The notes beneath the pieces were generated by a model. The model ran no database searches. It saw nothing but the letters and a program-made list of their open reading frames with translations, and was not told the origin of the DNA. From Candidatus Helicobacter avicola (lineage in GTDB: Bacteria; Campylobacterota; Campylobacteria; Campylobacterales; Helicobacteraceae), in contig DXIN01000032.1 in NCBI GenBank assembly GCA_019112865.1, positions 1 through 62,827 of the forward strand: 62,827 nucleotides of DNA, read 5' to 3'. Positions 1 to 8,321 of the stretch are shown here, piece by piece. Position numbers and translations under genes: made by a program. Numbering within the stretch: position 1 is the stretch's first letter; the number at the start of each line of letters is the position of its first letter.

Positions 1-5
1 TTCAT
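1..5 (-). CDS. start of a leftward gene, product unknown (partial)
   Basis: On the minus strand an ATG occupies positions 5-3 and is preceded by a perfect AAGGAG ribosome binding site (positions 16-11) at a spacing of five. Only the start codon and two more bases lie in the window, so nothing can be said about the product. It is separated from the phoR stop by about 270 bp that hold a C9 tract and no other gene I can support. Confidence 0.55.
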
Positions 6-95
6 AAAAACTCCTTAATTTGTGTTTTTGTAGTTTTACTTACTCACGATAAAGAATCTTGTGTGAGATTCTCTAAGGCATAAATAAAACGCTTC

Positions 96-111
96 ATTCT
101 ATCCCCCCCCC
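96..111 (-). promoter_or_regulatory. homopolymer C9 tract next to a -10-like box
   Basis: Nine C (103-111) read as nine G on the minus strand and are followed after one base by TAGAAT (101-96), a good -10 hexamer. A promoter here would drive the leftward gene starting at position 5 with a leader of roughly 85 nt, and the tract would sit in the -35/-10 spacer. Length change of the tract would then alter promoter spacing. The tract and the hexamer are seen; the promoter function is inferred. Confidence 0.4.
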
Positions 112-276
112 TTATAAGAAGCTTAAAAAGAGGATATTTCGTAAAAAATTTGTGAAATTTTTGAAATTTGTGAGGCAATGATAGAGAATGAATGTGGTGT
201 CAGAGTGTCATTAATGCGATGTGGCAATGGAGTAGATTCTATAAATGTCGCTGGTGGCTTTGGATTCTAAAGTTTC

Positions 277-1932
277 TTATCCTACAAATTGCACACTAAA
301 AGTGCTTCCCTCGCCTAATTTGCTTTGGAGATTTATGCTTGCATTGTGGTATTGTGCTACGGATTCTACGATAGAAAGTCCCAACCCTGTGCCGCCTAAC
401 TGCTTGCTACGCCCTTTATCGACACAAAAAAACCGCTCAAACACCCGCGCTTGTGAATCTTTGGGTATCCCCACACCGCTATCGCGCACTTCTAGCACCA
501 CTTTGTCATCGTTTTTGTAGAGTGAAATATGCACCAAGCCTTTAGGTTTGTTGTATTTGATAGCGTTATCACAGAGATTATACACGAGGTTTTCTATCAG
601 CTCGGCATTGCCCATAATCGTGCAATCCAAAAGCTTGGTGCGAATCGTGATATGCTGCTTTTGGGCGATAAGCTTGAGACGCTCTAGCACATCTTCTATG
701 ATGGTTTTTAGGTGGAGTTTTTGCATAGGAAGTGTGTGTGAGAGGTCGCGTTGCTCGTCTAAAAACGAGAGTTTGAGCACCTCATCTATCATCGCCAAAA
801 GTCGCTGTGCTTCGCGCTCAATCTTGCCCACAAACTCCGAGAAATCCCTTTTTGCCACGAGGTTATTACTAATCATCTCGCTAGCAGCAAGAATCGCAGT
901 GAGCGGAGTCTTGAGCTCATGGGTTACATTAGCACTAAAATGCCTCTGGAGCATTTTTGCCTTTTTTTGCGCGCTCAAATCACGTACAAGCACCATCATA
1001 CCTTTAAATTTTTTTTTCGAATAAATAGGACCAAAGATGATTTCGCATTCTTTGTGCGCAAACTCAAGAGTTTGGGGTGTGGATCGCTGGGTTTTGAATC
1101 TACTTAGCAAAAAAAGTGTTTTTTGCAAAAAAAATGTATCTTTGCTCTCGTAGATACTTTGCAATGCACCTCCTAAGTGTGCTTGTGCTTTTTTGTTGGC
1201 AAGCAAGATTTTGCCCCGTTTATTAAGGAGCAAAAACCCATCACTCATATTTTGGGCAAGGAGCAGAATCTGACTTTGTTTTTGTTTGAGGATTTTGAGT
1301 TGGTTTTTGACAAGTCTATGCTCATTTCTGACCTTTTGGGCGAAGGGCTTTAGCTCATCATAGGGGATTTTGCTAAGATTGTCAATCTTTATGGATTGTA
1401 GGGGTGCTATGATAGATCGCGTAAGAATCTTAGCCATAGCAAAGCTTAGGAAAAGACAGCCCAAAAACTCTAACCCAAAATAGGGCAAAAACTGCACAAA
1501 CAAATCCTCTATCGTGCTTTTTTCTAACGCAAGACGCAAGACAACGACCTCATCACCCAAATGTGCTTTGCTGGCAAAGTATAACATATCGCGTTTGAGT
1601 GTGTCAGAGTAACGCACGCTTTGCTCTTGTCCGTTTTTGAGCGCGTTTTGAATCTCTAGCCTTTGGCTGTGATCTTCATCTTGTGAGATGTCAGAATGTG
1701 TGTCATAAAGCACTTTGCCATTAGTGGCAATGATACTAATGCGATAGGGGCTAGGTGTGGGTTGAGTGATGAGCGTATCAAGGCGGGATTTTAGCGAAGA
1801 GGCTTCTTGTTTGAGGCTACTAAAGGCTTGGGTTTGGAGCGAAGATTCTAGCATGACAAGCAACGCGATATTTGCTACTACAAGCAAACTCACACAACTA
1901 AAAAAGATTGCACTAAAGATTTTTTGCTGCAT
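277..1932 (-). CDS. phoR: phosphate-type sensor histidine kinase (PhoR-like)
   Basis: This is a membrane sensor kinase of about 551 residues. One hydrophobic segment lies at about 6-28 and a second at about 150-170, enclosing an extracytoplasmic domain. A PAS-like segment follows, then the H-box HELKTP with the phospho-accepting His at about 338, the N-box (CDNAIKYN) and the G-boxes (DSGVGIP, GTGLGLS). I chose the ATG at 1932, 8 nt after the phoB stop, because it begins directly with the first membrane segment; an upstream start at 1968 would overlap phoB. Its position after pstSCAB-phoB suggests that it senses phosphate limitation together with the Pst transporter. Campylobacter uses a functionally similar but distinct pair (PhosSR), so the PhoR name rests on architecture and neighbourhood. 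Confidence 0.85.
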   Translation of the reverse strand: MQQKIFSAIFFSCVSLLVVANIALLVMLESSLQTQAFSSLKQEASSLKSRLDTLITQPTPSPYRISIIATNGKVLYDTHSDISQDEDHSQRLEIQNALKNGQEQSVRYSDTLKRDMLYFASKAHLGDEVVVLRLALEKSTIEDLFVQFLPYFGLEFLGCLFLSFAMAKILTRSIIAPLQSIKIDNLSKIPYDELKPFAQKVRNEHRLVKNQLKILKQKQSQILLLAQNMSDGFLLLNKRGKILLANKKAQAHLGGALQSIYESKDTFFLQKTLFLLSRFKTQRSTPQTLEFAHKECEIIFGPIYSKKKFKGMMVLVRDLSAQKKAKMLQRHFSANVTHELKTPLTAILAASEMISNNLVAKRDFSEFVGKIEREAQRLLAMIDEVLKLSFLDEQRDLSHTLPMQKLHLKTIIEDVLERLKLIAQKQHITIRTKLLDCTIMGNAELIENLVYNLCDNAIKYNKPKGLVHISLYKNDDKVVLEVRDSGVGIPKDSQARVFERFFCVDKGRSKQLGGTGLGLSIVESVAQYHNASINLQSKLGEGSTFSVQFVG

Positions 1933-1939
1933 TGTGGTA

Positions 1940-2605
1940 TTAGTCCCGCTCGAGCTTATAGCCCACACCGCGTATGGTTTTTATCCTTTTGCCCCATTGC
2001 CCCAGCTTTTGGCGCAAGGTTTTGATATGCACATCAAGTGTGCGAGTTTCGGTGGTGTAGCTATATCCCCACACCATTTCTAAAAGCTCCTCACGACTAA
2101 AGGATCTGTCTTTGTTTTTGAGCAGAAAACCTAGGAGTTCAAACTCTTTGAGTGTGAGCTCGATTTTGGTGCCAGCGATTTCTATGCTATGCTTGGTGAT
2201 AGAATACTCCAGCCCTTCAAAGTGGATATCCTCCTCATCTTTGTGTAGCCTCCTAAGCATAGCACGGATTCTCGCTAGTAGCTCCATAACTCCAAAGGGC
2301 TTAGTCATATAGTCATCAGCCCCCAAATCCAATCCTTTGACTTTTTCGTGTTCGGCACTTAGTGCTGTGAGGAGAAGCACATTGATAGGACGCGTTTTGG
2401 GATTGCTTTTTAGTCGTGCTAATATTTCAAAACCGCTTATGCCCGGCAACATCACATCAAGCACCACAAGTTTGGGGGTCTGCTTTTCAAGAGCTTTAAA
2501 AAACGCATCGGCATTGCTAAAGCCTTGGGCTTGTATGTTTTGGGATTTGAGCGCATAAAGCACAAGCTCCAGGATTGAGCTTTCATCTTCTACTATCCAC
2601 ACCAC
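1940..2605 (-). CDS. phoB: OmpR-family response regulator (PhoB-like)
   Basis: The 221-residue protein has a receiver domain (acidic pocket near VEDE at 5-8, phospho-accepting Asp50 in VVLDVMLPG, Lys near 102 in MTKPFG) followed by a winged-helix DNA-binding domain. Translation starts at a GTG with GGAG seven bases upstream. It is the partner of the kinase immediately downstream and presumably binds the 11-bp repeats upstream of pstS. The 40-bp gap after pstB contains TATAAT on the minus strand (2637-2632), so phoB-phoR may also have its own promoter. Confidence 0.9.
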   Translation of the reverse strand: MVWIVEDESSILELVLYALKSQNIQAQGFSNADAFFKALEKQTPKLVVLDVMLPGISGFEILARLKSNPKTRPINVLLLTALSAEHEKVKGLDLGADDYMTKPFGVMELLARIRAMLRRLHKDEEDIHFEGLEYSITKHSIEIAGTKIELTLKEFELLGFLLKNKDRSFSREELLEMVWGYSYTTETRTLDVHIKTLRQKLGQWGKRIKTIRGVGYKLERD

Positions 2606-2645
2606 TTTTACACTCCAAAATTTTCTGATATATTATAGCTAGGAA

Positions 2646-3404
2646 TCACCCAAATTTCCCCTCGATATAATCTTGGGTTTTTTTGTCCTTTGCCTTGCTA
2701 AAGATTTTTTGCGTCTCATCAAACTCTATCATCTCTCCTAGCAAGAAAAACGCCGTCTTATCGGAGATTCTATGGGCTTGCTGCATATTGTGCGTAACAA
2801 TGATAATCGTGTATTCTTTTTTAAGCTTGGCGATAAGCTCTTCAATCTTAAGCGTAGAGATAGGATCGAGCGCGCTTGTAGGCTCATCCATCAAAATCAC
2901 CTCGGGATTTATCGCAATCGTGCGCGCGATACATAGCCGCTGCTGCTGCCCACCACTTAGGGATAGCGCGCTTTTGTGCAGTCTGTCCTTGACATCTTTC
3001 CACAGCCCCACATCTTTTAGCGACTCCTCCACGATAGAATCTAGCTTTGCTTTATTCTTCACCCCGTGTGTTTTGGGACCAAAAGTGATGTTATCATAGA
3101 TGCTCATTGGGAAGGGATTTGGCTTTTGAAACACCATACCCACCTTTTTGCGCAAATCATTGACATCATATTTTTTGTAGATATTATCCCCACGAAAGAG
3201 AATCTTGCCCTTTATCTTGCAACCCTCGATGAGGTCATTCATACGATTGAGACTTTTGATAAAGGTGCTTTTCCCACAGCCACTAGGTCCGATAAAGGCA
3301 GTTACATCGCCCTTGTGAATGTCCATATTGATATTTTTGAGTGCGTGAAAATCGCCATAGAAAAGATTCATATCCTTGATACTAAAGATAAGTTTTTTAT
3401 CCAT
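2646..3404 (-). CDS. pstB: phosphate ABC transporter ATP-binding protein PstB
   Basis: The 252-residue ATPase has Walker [10 protein letters not shown] (about 39-47), the ABC signature LSGGQQQRL (about 148) and Walker B ILMDEP (about 172). The length and the QQQ in the signature are typical of PstB. It energises phosphate import through PstC/PstA at the inner membrane. It lies 10 bp after pstA in the same leftward operon, and the order pstS-C-A-B followed by regulators is the standard one. Confidence 0.95.
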   Translation of the reverse strand: MDKKLIFSIKDMNLFYGDFHALKNINMDIHKGDVTAFIGPSGCGKSTFIKSLNRMNDLIEGCKIKGKILFRGDNIYKKYDVNDLRKKVGMVFQKPNPFPMSIYDNITFGPKTHGVKNKAKLDSIVEESLKDVGLWKDVKDRLHKSALSLSGGQQQRLCIARTIAINPEVILMDEPTSALDPISTLKIEELIAKLKKEYTIIIVTHNMQQAHRISDKTAFFLLGEMIEFDETQKIFSKAKDKKTQDYIEGKFG

Positions 3405-3414
3405 ACCTTCCTCC

Positions 3415-4302
3415 TTATGCTTTTGTGAGTTTTTTGGCTATGATATTTGAGATGAAGTTAATCCCTAGCACGATGAGGACAAGCACCATAGCCGTGCTAT
3501 AGGCTTCATTGATATGCAAACCCTCGCTAGAGATGATATACATATGCACGCTCAAAGTCCGCCCAGAATCTAACATACCAGCCACTTTTGCGACACTTGC
3601 CGAAGTGTAGAGCAGGGCGGCAGATTCCCCCACGATCTTGCCAATACCTAGGATAACACCTGCCACGATCCCCGGGGTCGCCGCAGGCAGCACGACAGCA
3701 AAGATTGTGCGTAGCTTCCCAGCTCCAAGGGCGAAACTCGCCTCACGATAACTAAGAGGCACGGCGAGTAATGCTTCTTGTGAGCTACGCAAGATAAGGG
3801 GCAATACCATAATGCTAAGTGTGAGACAGCCCGCCAAGAGGCTATAGCCTAGTCCGAAATAAATCACAAACGCCAGATAGCCAAAGAGTCCATACACGAT
3901 AGAGGGAATCCCCACGAGCGTTTCAGCCGCCACAGCAATCACGCTCAAGATTTTAGATTTTTTCTTGCTGTATTCATTGAGAAAAATCGCTCCAAAAATC
4001 CCCAGAGGCATAGCGATGAGTAATGAGACGACTACCATTGTGAGTGTGTTGATGATAGCGGGCATCATTGAGACATTTTGTGAGTTATACTCCCACGCGA
4101 ACAAACCAAGATTGAGGTAGGCAATGCCTTTGATAAAAATAAATCCTATCAGTAGGGCAAAAATACCAAGCACACTGATGATAGAAAGTCTCAAAACTAG
4201 ATACAACATTAGTGAGATTCTATCTTTTTTGCGCATTTCATGCCACCATGTCGCGCTAGATTCTCTAAGATTCTTAAGTCGTTTAATTTGCCTATATCTC
4301 AT
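3415..4302 (-). CDS. pstA: phosphate ABC transporter permease PstA
   Basis: This is a 295-residue inner-membrane permease with about six hydrophobic segments and the binding-protein-dependent transport loop near residues 185-210 ([15 protein letters not shown]). The N-terminus is cytoplasmic and basic. The ATG overlaps the pstC stop by 4 nt, which suggests translational coupling. It forms the phosphate channel with PstC. Confidence 0.93.
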   Translation of the reverse strand: MRYRQIKRLKNLRESSATWWHEMRKKDRISLMLYLVLRLSIISVLGIFALLIGFIFIKGIAYLNLGLFAWEYNSQNVSMMPAIINTLTMVVVSLLIAMPLGIFGAIFLNEYSKKKSKILSVIAVAAETLVGIPSIVYGLFGYLAFVIYFGLGYSLLAGCLTLSIMVLPLILRSSQEALLAVPLSYREASFALGAGKLRTIFAVVLPAATPGIVAGVILGIGKIVGESAALLYTSASVAKVAGMLDSGRTLSVHMYIISSEGLHINEAYSTAMVLVLIVLGINFISNIIAKKLTKA

Positions 4303-5183
4303 ACGCGCTCCTTTTTGAGCACATTAAAGCTCACATTGATAAGCAAAATAAAGACAAATAGCACCACGCCATTAGCGATAAGCACATCGCGATGCAAGCC
4401 CTCTGAATAGCCCATCTCCATAACGATATTTGTTGTGAGTGTGCGCACCCCATCAAGCACACTGCTAGGAATTTGCGTCTGATTGCCCGCCACCATTATC
4501 ACTGCCATCGCCTCACCAATGGCTCTACCTACGCCTAAAATCACACTAGCTAAGATTCCAGACTTCGCTGCTGGCAATGCCGCAAAAAACACCGCTCTCT
4601 CCTTGCTAGCTCCCAATGCCAATGCCCCCTCATAATAGCTCCTAGGCACAGAATCTATCGCGGCTTTGGATACTAAAATAATCGTAGGAAGCACCATAAT
4701 AGAGAGGATTATCGCAGCTGCTAGCACACTTTTGCCCGAAATCCCAGAAAATATATCCGAGAGAAATGGCACGATGACAACAAGCCCAAAAAACCCATAC
4801 ACCACGCTAGGTATCGCCCCTAGTAGCTCCACAGCCGGTAGCAAAAATCGCGCGATTTTAGGTGGGCAAAACTGCGAGAGATACACAGCACTTAGCACAC
4901 CCAAAGGCACACCGATGAGGATAGCAAGGGCGGTTACATACAAACTACCCACAATCATAGGCAGGATTCCAAAAATCTCTTCTGTTGGATACCAATCTAG
5001 TCCAAAGAGGAAATCAAACACGCCAATTTGGTGTATAGTGGGGATTGCGTTGCTAAACAAAAAGAGGCAAATCATCGCTACTGCGAGGATAGAGACCATC
5101 GCACAGAAGGCAAAGAGAGCGGCGAAGAATTTCTCTTTGAGCTGTGTTGTTGAGTAGGATTTGAGTTTTATAAAGACTGACAA
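4299..5183 (-). CDS. pstC: phosphate ABC transporter permease PstC
   Basis: This six-segment inner-membrane permease has the EAA-type loop YYEGALALGASKERAVF. I place the start at the TTG at 5183 because a perfect AAGGAGG (5195-5189) lies five bases upstream. The frame opens with an ATG at 5210 that has no ribosome binding site and would put AAGGAGG inside the coding region. The protein is then 294 residues. It partners PstA and sits about 320 bp downstream of pstS across a spacer full of inverted repeats. Confidence 0.9.
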   Translation of the reverse strand: MSVFIKLKSYSTTQLKEKFFAALFAFCAMVSILAVAMICLFLFSNAIPTIHQIGVFDFLFGLDWYPTEEIFGILPMIVGSLYVTALAILIGVPLGVLSAVYLSQFCPPKIARFLLPAVELLGAIPSVVYGFFGLVVIVPFLSDIFSGISGKSVLAAAIILSIMVLPTIILVSKAAIDSVPRSYYEGALALGASKERAVFFAALPAAKSGILASVILGVGRAIGEAMAVIMVAGNQTQIPSSVLDGVRTLTTNIVMEMGYSEGLHRDVLIANGVVLFVFILLINVSFNVLKKERV

Positions 5184-5225
5184 ACAAACCTCCTTAAAAA
5201 TAAAATGCAATATTTTAAAAATTTT

Positions 5226-5347
5226 GGCAAGTCTTGATGAGATTCTGTAAGGCGGTAGATTCTAAAATCTAAGCTTTGGATTCTGAATGTAAATCTGAAA
5301 CTTCGCTAGATTCTAAAGTTTGCTAATAAATCTCATCAAGGCTTGCC
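5226..5347. repeat. 19-bp inverted repeat with 84-bp centre
   Basis: GGCAAGTCTTGATGAGATT (5226-5244) is matched, with one mismatch, by its reverse complement at 5329-5347. The enclosed 84 bp carry AGATTCT motifs but no gene. The element lies between pstS and pstC and would be transcribed with the operon, so it could fold into a long stem. It might instead be a small insertion-type repeat. Confidence 0.7.
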
Positions 5348-5472
5348 GGGCATTCTAGGATTTTAGATGAGAAATGCTTGTTTTGCGAGTGAGGACGCAG
5401 GGAGTTACCTTAGCGGTAATGACCAAGTCCGAACGAAGCAATCAAGCATTTATCGCTAAAAGCCGAATGCCC
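5348..5472. repeat. nested palindromic element (structured RNA or REP-like repeat)
   Basis: This element directly abuts the preceding one. Outer arms GGGCATTC (5348-5355) and GAATGCCC (5465-5472) enclose a second pair, AAATGCTTG (5372-5380) and CAAGCATTT (5443-5451), with TTTTAG/CTAAAA between them. The loop has a further short GTTACC/GGTAA pairing. Lying in the pstS-pstC spacer, it could act as an mRNA-stabilising stem or partial terminator that lets pstS be expressed above the membrane subunits. Confidence 0.6.
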
Positions 5473-5503
5473 AAACATAGAATTAGAGGCTACTTCACCT
5501 CTA

Positions 5504-6349
5504 CTATTTCACCTCTTGCCACTTCGTAACCTCACCCATAAAGATTTTTTTGACATTCTCTTTTGAGATAGAATCTAGGGCATTGGCTTTATTGACGATG
5601 ATGGCTAGTCCGTCTGTGGCAAGCACTTGCACTTTTAATCCCTTTTTGAGCTCTGCGTCTTTAACCTCACGAGAGACCATACCGATGTCAGCTATCCCCT
5701 CTAGCACAGAGTTTATCCCTGTGGTAGAATCTGATTGCAAAATCTCTAGGGTAGCGTTAGGATTCACGCTTTTATAGCTTTCTGCGAGTTTTTCCATTAA
5801 AGGCGTTACCGAGCTAGAGCCAGCGATGACGAGCTTACCGCTTGGCTTTTTGGAGCTAAATTTAGAATCTTTGTTAGCGATGTAGCCAGCCTTTTGTATC
5901 ACTGACTTAGCATTGATAGCATAACCCAAAAAGTCCTCTGCAAGCGCAGAATCTTTGCCCGCTTTGGTTACGACATTAAAGGGGCGAGAGATTTTGTAGC
6001 TTTTGTTGTTGATGTTTTCCACGCTTGGGGCTACTCCATCGACTTTGAGGGCTTTTATCGTGTCATTGAGTGAGCCTAGCGAGATGTAGCCGATGGCGTT
6101 TTTGGAGTTGGCTATGCTTGTTATCATCACGCCTGTGGAGTTGGTAACCTCTGCTTTTGTCGTGGTGGCGTCAATCTTTTTGCCTTTGACTTCTTTTTGG
6201 ATTCCAAAGATTTCTACAAACGCCCCGCGTGTGCCAGAGCCCATTTCACGTGAGATAGGGTGGATAGAATCTGCCAAAAGCGTGTTCGCACCAAAGGTCA
6301 ATCCCGCAACTATGCCTAATGCCAATTTTGTGAATGTGTGTTTTTTCAT
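5504..6349 (-). CDS. pstS: phosphate-binding protein PstS, halves in permuted order
   Basis: The 281-residue protein has a signal peptide (about 1-26) and is the first gene of the pst operon. The usual PstS/PBP-like-2 domain begins with a GSSSVTP phosphate loop and continues to the TKW segment and then SREMGSGTR. Here the order is reversed. SREMGSGTRGAF comes at 33-44, just after the signal peptide, and AIGYISLG follows at 85-92. AGSSSVTPL appears only at 176-184, QSDSTTG at 205-211, and the protein ends at TKWQEVK. All phosphate-contacting loops are present, so it should bind phosphate. I recall a similar order in PstS-like proteins of Clostridia but could not check. The ATG follows AAGGAG. 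Confidence 0.9.
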   Translation of the reverse strand: MKKHTFTKLALGIVAGLTFGANTLLADSIHPISREMGSGTRGAFVEIFGIQKEVKGKKIDATTTKAEVTNSTGVMITSIANSKNAIGYISLGSLNDTIKALKVDGVAPSVENINNKSYKISRPFNVVTKAGKDSALAEDFLGYAINAKSVIQKAGYIANKDSKFSSKKPSGKLVIAGSSSVTPLMEKLAESYKSVNPNATLEILQSDSTTGINSVLEGIADIGMVSREVKDAELKKGLKVQVLATDGLAIIVNKANALDSISKENVKKIFMGEVTKWQEVK

Positions 6350-6381
6350 TGTATTCTCCTTGTGATTTGAAATACAAGGAC

Positions 6382-6436
6382 ATTATAAAGGTGGTGTGTA
6401 AAATCTGTGAGTAGGGATTGTAAAATGTTTGTAAAG
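6382..6436 (-). promoter_or_regulatory. pstS promoter with Pho-box-like 11-bp repeats
   Basis: Reading the minus strand, CTTTACA (6436-6430), TTTTACA (6425-6419) and TTTTACA (6403-6397) lie on an 11-bp period, with a weak unit at 6414-6408. The repeats end 9 bp before a TATAAT -10 box (6387-6382). Two 7-bp units with 4-bp spacers placed just upstream of the -10 in lieu of a -35 is the known PhoB arrangement. The repeat sequence differs from the E. coli one. Confidence 0.6.
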
Positions 6437-6472
6437 TTTTGACTATATCAGAAAAACTATGTAAAAAATCAA

Positions 6473-6489
6473 AAACACATATTGTATTT
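6473..6489. promoter_or_regulatory. 17-bp palindrome upstream of metN (putative methionine operator)
   Basis: AAACACATATTGTATTT differs at one base from the perfect palindrome at 59391-59407 upstream of metY. Its centre lies 23 bp before the metN extended -10 box. It therefore covers the -35 region, a typical position for a repressor or a class II activator. Confidence 0.55.
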
Positions 6490-6500
6490 TTAAAATTTTG

Positions 6501-6509
6501 TGATAGAAT
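6501..6509 (+). promoter_or_regulatory. metN extended -10 promoter
   Basis: TGATAGAAT is an extended -10 element (TGn plus TAGAAT). It lies 48 bp upstream of the proposed metN start and 11 bp after the palindrome. Campylobacterota promoters often rely on an extended -10 without a clear -35. Confidence 0.5.
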
Positions 6510-6557
6510 CTCAAATTTATTTATCTATTGCAATGAATTTTCACAAAGGGGTGTGTC

Positions 6558-7556
6558 ATTATCACATTACAACAGATTCAAAAAACCTATCCCAACGGAT
6601 TTTGCGCGCTAAAAGGAATTGATTTGTCCGTGCAAGAGGGCGATATAATGGGGATTATTGGCTATTCTGGTGCGGGCAAAAGCACACTTATACGCATTAT
6701 AAATCGCCTAGAGGAGCCAAGCAGTGGGAGTGTGAATATCGGAGGTGTGGATATGCTAAGCCTCACGCCAAGAGAACTCCAAAAACAGAGGCAAAAAATC
6801 GGTATGATTTTTCAGCATTTCAATCTCTTAAGTTCGCGTGATGTGTTTGGGAATGTTGCCTTTGCGCTTGAGATTGCCAAATGGCATAAAAATGACATAA
6901 AAGCGCGCGTGTTAGAGCTTTTAGAGCTTGTGGGGCTAAAGGAAAAGGCGCATTTTTATCCAAGCCAGCTTAGTGGGGGACAAAAGCAACGCGTGGCGAT
7001 TGCTAGGGCGTTGGCAAATCACCCCAAAGTCTTGCTGTGTGATGAGGCGACAAGTGCGCTAGATACCAAGACGACAAAGTCTATCCTAGCACTTCTCAAA
7101 GAGCTCCAATCCAAGCTCTCCCTCACTATCGTGCTTATCACACATCAAATAGAAGTCGTGCAGCAGATTTGTAACAAAGTCTGTGTGATTAGCGAGGGTG
7201 AGATAGTCGAGCGGGGCAATGTGGAGGAAGTGTTTGCCAATCCGCAGCAGGATATTACCAAAGAGCTTATTTCGTTTTTGCCCAAAGATGAGCGCGAAGT
7301 CGTGGCGCACTTGGCAGATTCTCATAATGTCTATCGTATCATTTTTACCGGACCAAATGCGCAAAATCCGCTCATCAGTCAAGCGATTAAAAAATTTGGT
7401 GTAGATGTGAATATTCTAAGTGGTTCTATCGAGGAATTTAATGCCAAAGAAGTGGGGCATTTGGTCGTGAAGTTTTTGGGTGCGAGCGAGGACATCGCAC
7501 ACACACTAGAGTGGCTTCAAGCCCAAGGTGTAACTTTGCAAGAGATGGTAAGTTAA
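6558..7556 (+). CDS. metN: methionine ABC transporter ATP-binding protein MetN
   Basis: This ATPase drives methionine import. Walker A (GYSGAGKST), the signature LSGGQKQR, Walker B LLCDEATSALD and a C-terminal NIL/ACT-like regulatory domain (about 250-332) are visible. Counting from the first ATG or TTG (6624) would delete the first beta strand, but coding similarity continues upstream to position 6558 (ITLQQIQKTYPNGF, then ALKGIDLSV). No in-frame ATG, GTG or TTG exists between the upstream stop at 6534 and 6624. The only start with a good ribosome binding site (AAAGGGG, 6545-6551) is the ATT at 6558. The resulting 332 residues match the usual family length. Confidence 0.88.
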   Translation: MITLQQIQKTYPNGFCALKGIDLSVQEGDIMGIIGYSGAGKSTLIRIINRLEEPSSGSVNIGGVDMLSLTPRELQKQRQKIGMIFQHFNLLSSRDVFGNVAFALEIAKWHKNDIKARVLELLELVGLKEKAHFYPSQLSGGQKQRVAIARALANHPKVLLCDEATSALDTKTTKSILALLKELQSKLSLTIVLITHQIEVVQQICNKVCVISEGEIVERGNVEEVFANPQQDITKELISFLPKDEREVVAHLADSHNVYRIIFTGPNAQNPLISQAIKKFGVDVNILSGSIEEFNAKEVGHLVVKFLGASEDIAHTLEWLQAQGVTLQEMVS

Positions 7557-7585
7557 AACTATGAAGAGACACTAAGGGTAGGATT

Positions 7586-8296
7586 ATGAAAGAATTTTTG
7601 CGTGCTGGGGATAGAATCTTTGAGGATATTTTGCACACACTTTTTGGTAATGATTTGGTGTTTTTGCTGATGAAGGGATTGTGTGAAACAATTTATATGG
7701 TGGGATTTTCGATTGTGTTTGCAGTGATTTTTGGCTTGCCTCTTGGGGTGCTACTCACACTCACACGCGCAGATTCGATTAAACCTATGCCTTTGCTTAA
7801 CAAAACGCTTGGCTGGGTAGTCAATATGGTGCGCTCTTTTCCTTTTATGGTGCTTATTATTGCGCTGTTACCGATTTTTCGCTACCTTATTGGTATCAGC
7901 ACGGGTTCATCAGCAGCGATTGTGGCACTTAGTATTGCGGCGATTCCATTTATCGCACGACTCTTTGAGGGCGCGCTCTTAGAGGTTTCAAAGGACTTGG
8001 TGGAAGCCACACAAAGTATGGGTGCAAACACTTGGACAATCATCAAAATGATGCTTAGTGAATCCAAGCCCGCACTTGTGAATGCTATCGTGATTACTTC
8101 TGTGAGCCTTGTGGGATATTCTGCGATGGCTGGCATCGTGGGTGGTGGCGGACTTGGGGATTTGGCATATCGTTTGGGCTTTAATTCTTTTAGGGAAGAT
8201 GTGCTTATTTATGCAGTGCTTATCACGATGGTGCTTGTGCAAGTGGTGCAAAGTAGCGGTGATATGATAGTCAAAGCCCTAAGAAAACACCGATAA
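7586..8296 (+). CDS. metI: methionine ABC transporter permease MetI
   Basis: This is a 236-residue inner-membrane permease with about five hydrophobic segments and the transport loop EATQSMGANTWTIIKMML (about 136-153). It forms the channel for the MetN ATPase and lies 29 bp downstream of metN, with a ribosome binding site ahead of the ATG. The C-terminal YRLGFNSFREDV segment is typical of MetI. Confidence 0.93.
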   Translation: MKEFLRAGDRIFEDILHTLFGNDLVFLLMKGLCETIYMVGFSIVFAVIFGLPLGVLLTLTRADSIKPMPLLNKTLGWVVNMVRSFPFMVLIIALLPIFRYLIGISTGSSAAIVALSIAAIPFIARLFEGALLEVSKDLVEATQSMGANTWTIIKMMLSESKPALVNAIVITSVSLVGYSAMAGIVGGGGLGDLAYRLGFNSFREDVLIYAVLITMVLVQVVQSSGDMIVKALRKHR

Positions 8297-8321
8297 ATTA
8301 AACTTAACAAAAGGAGTGTAT

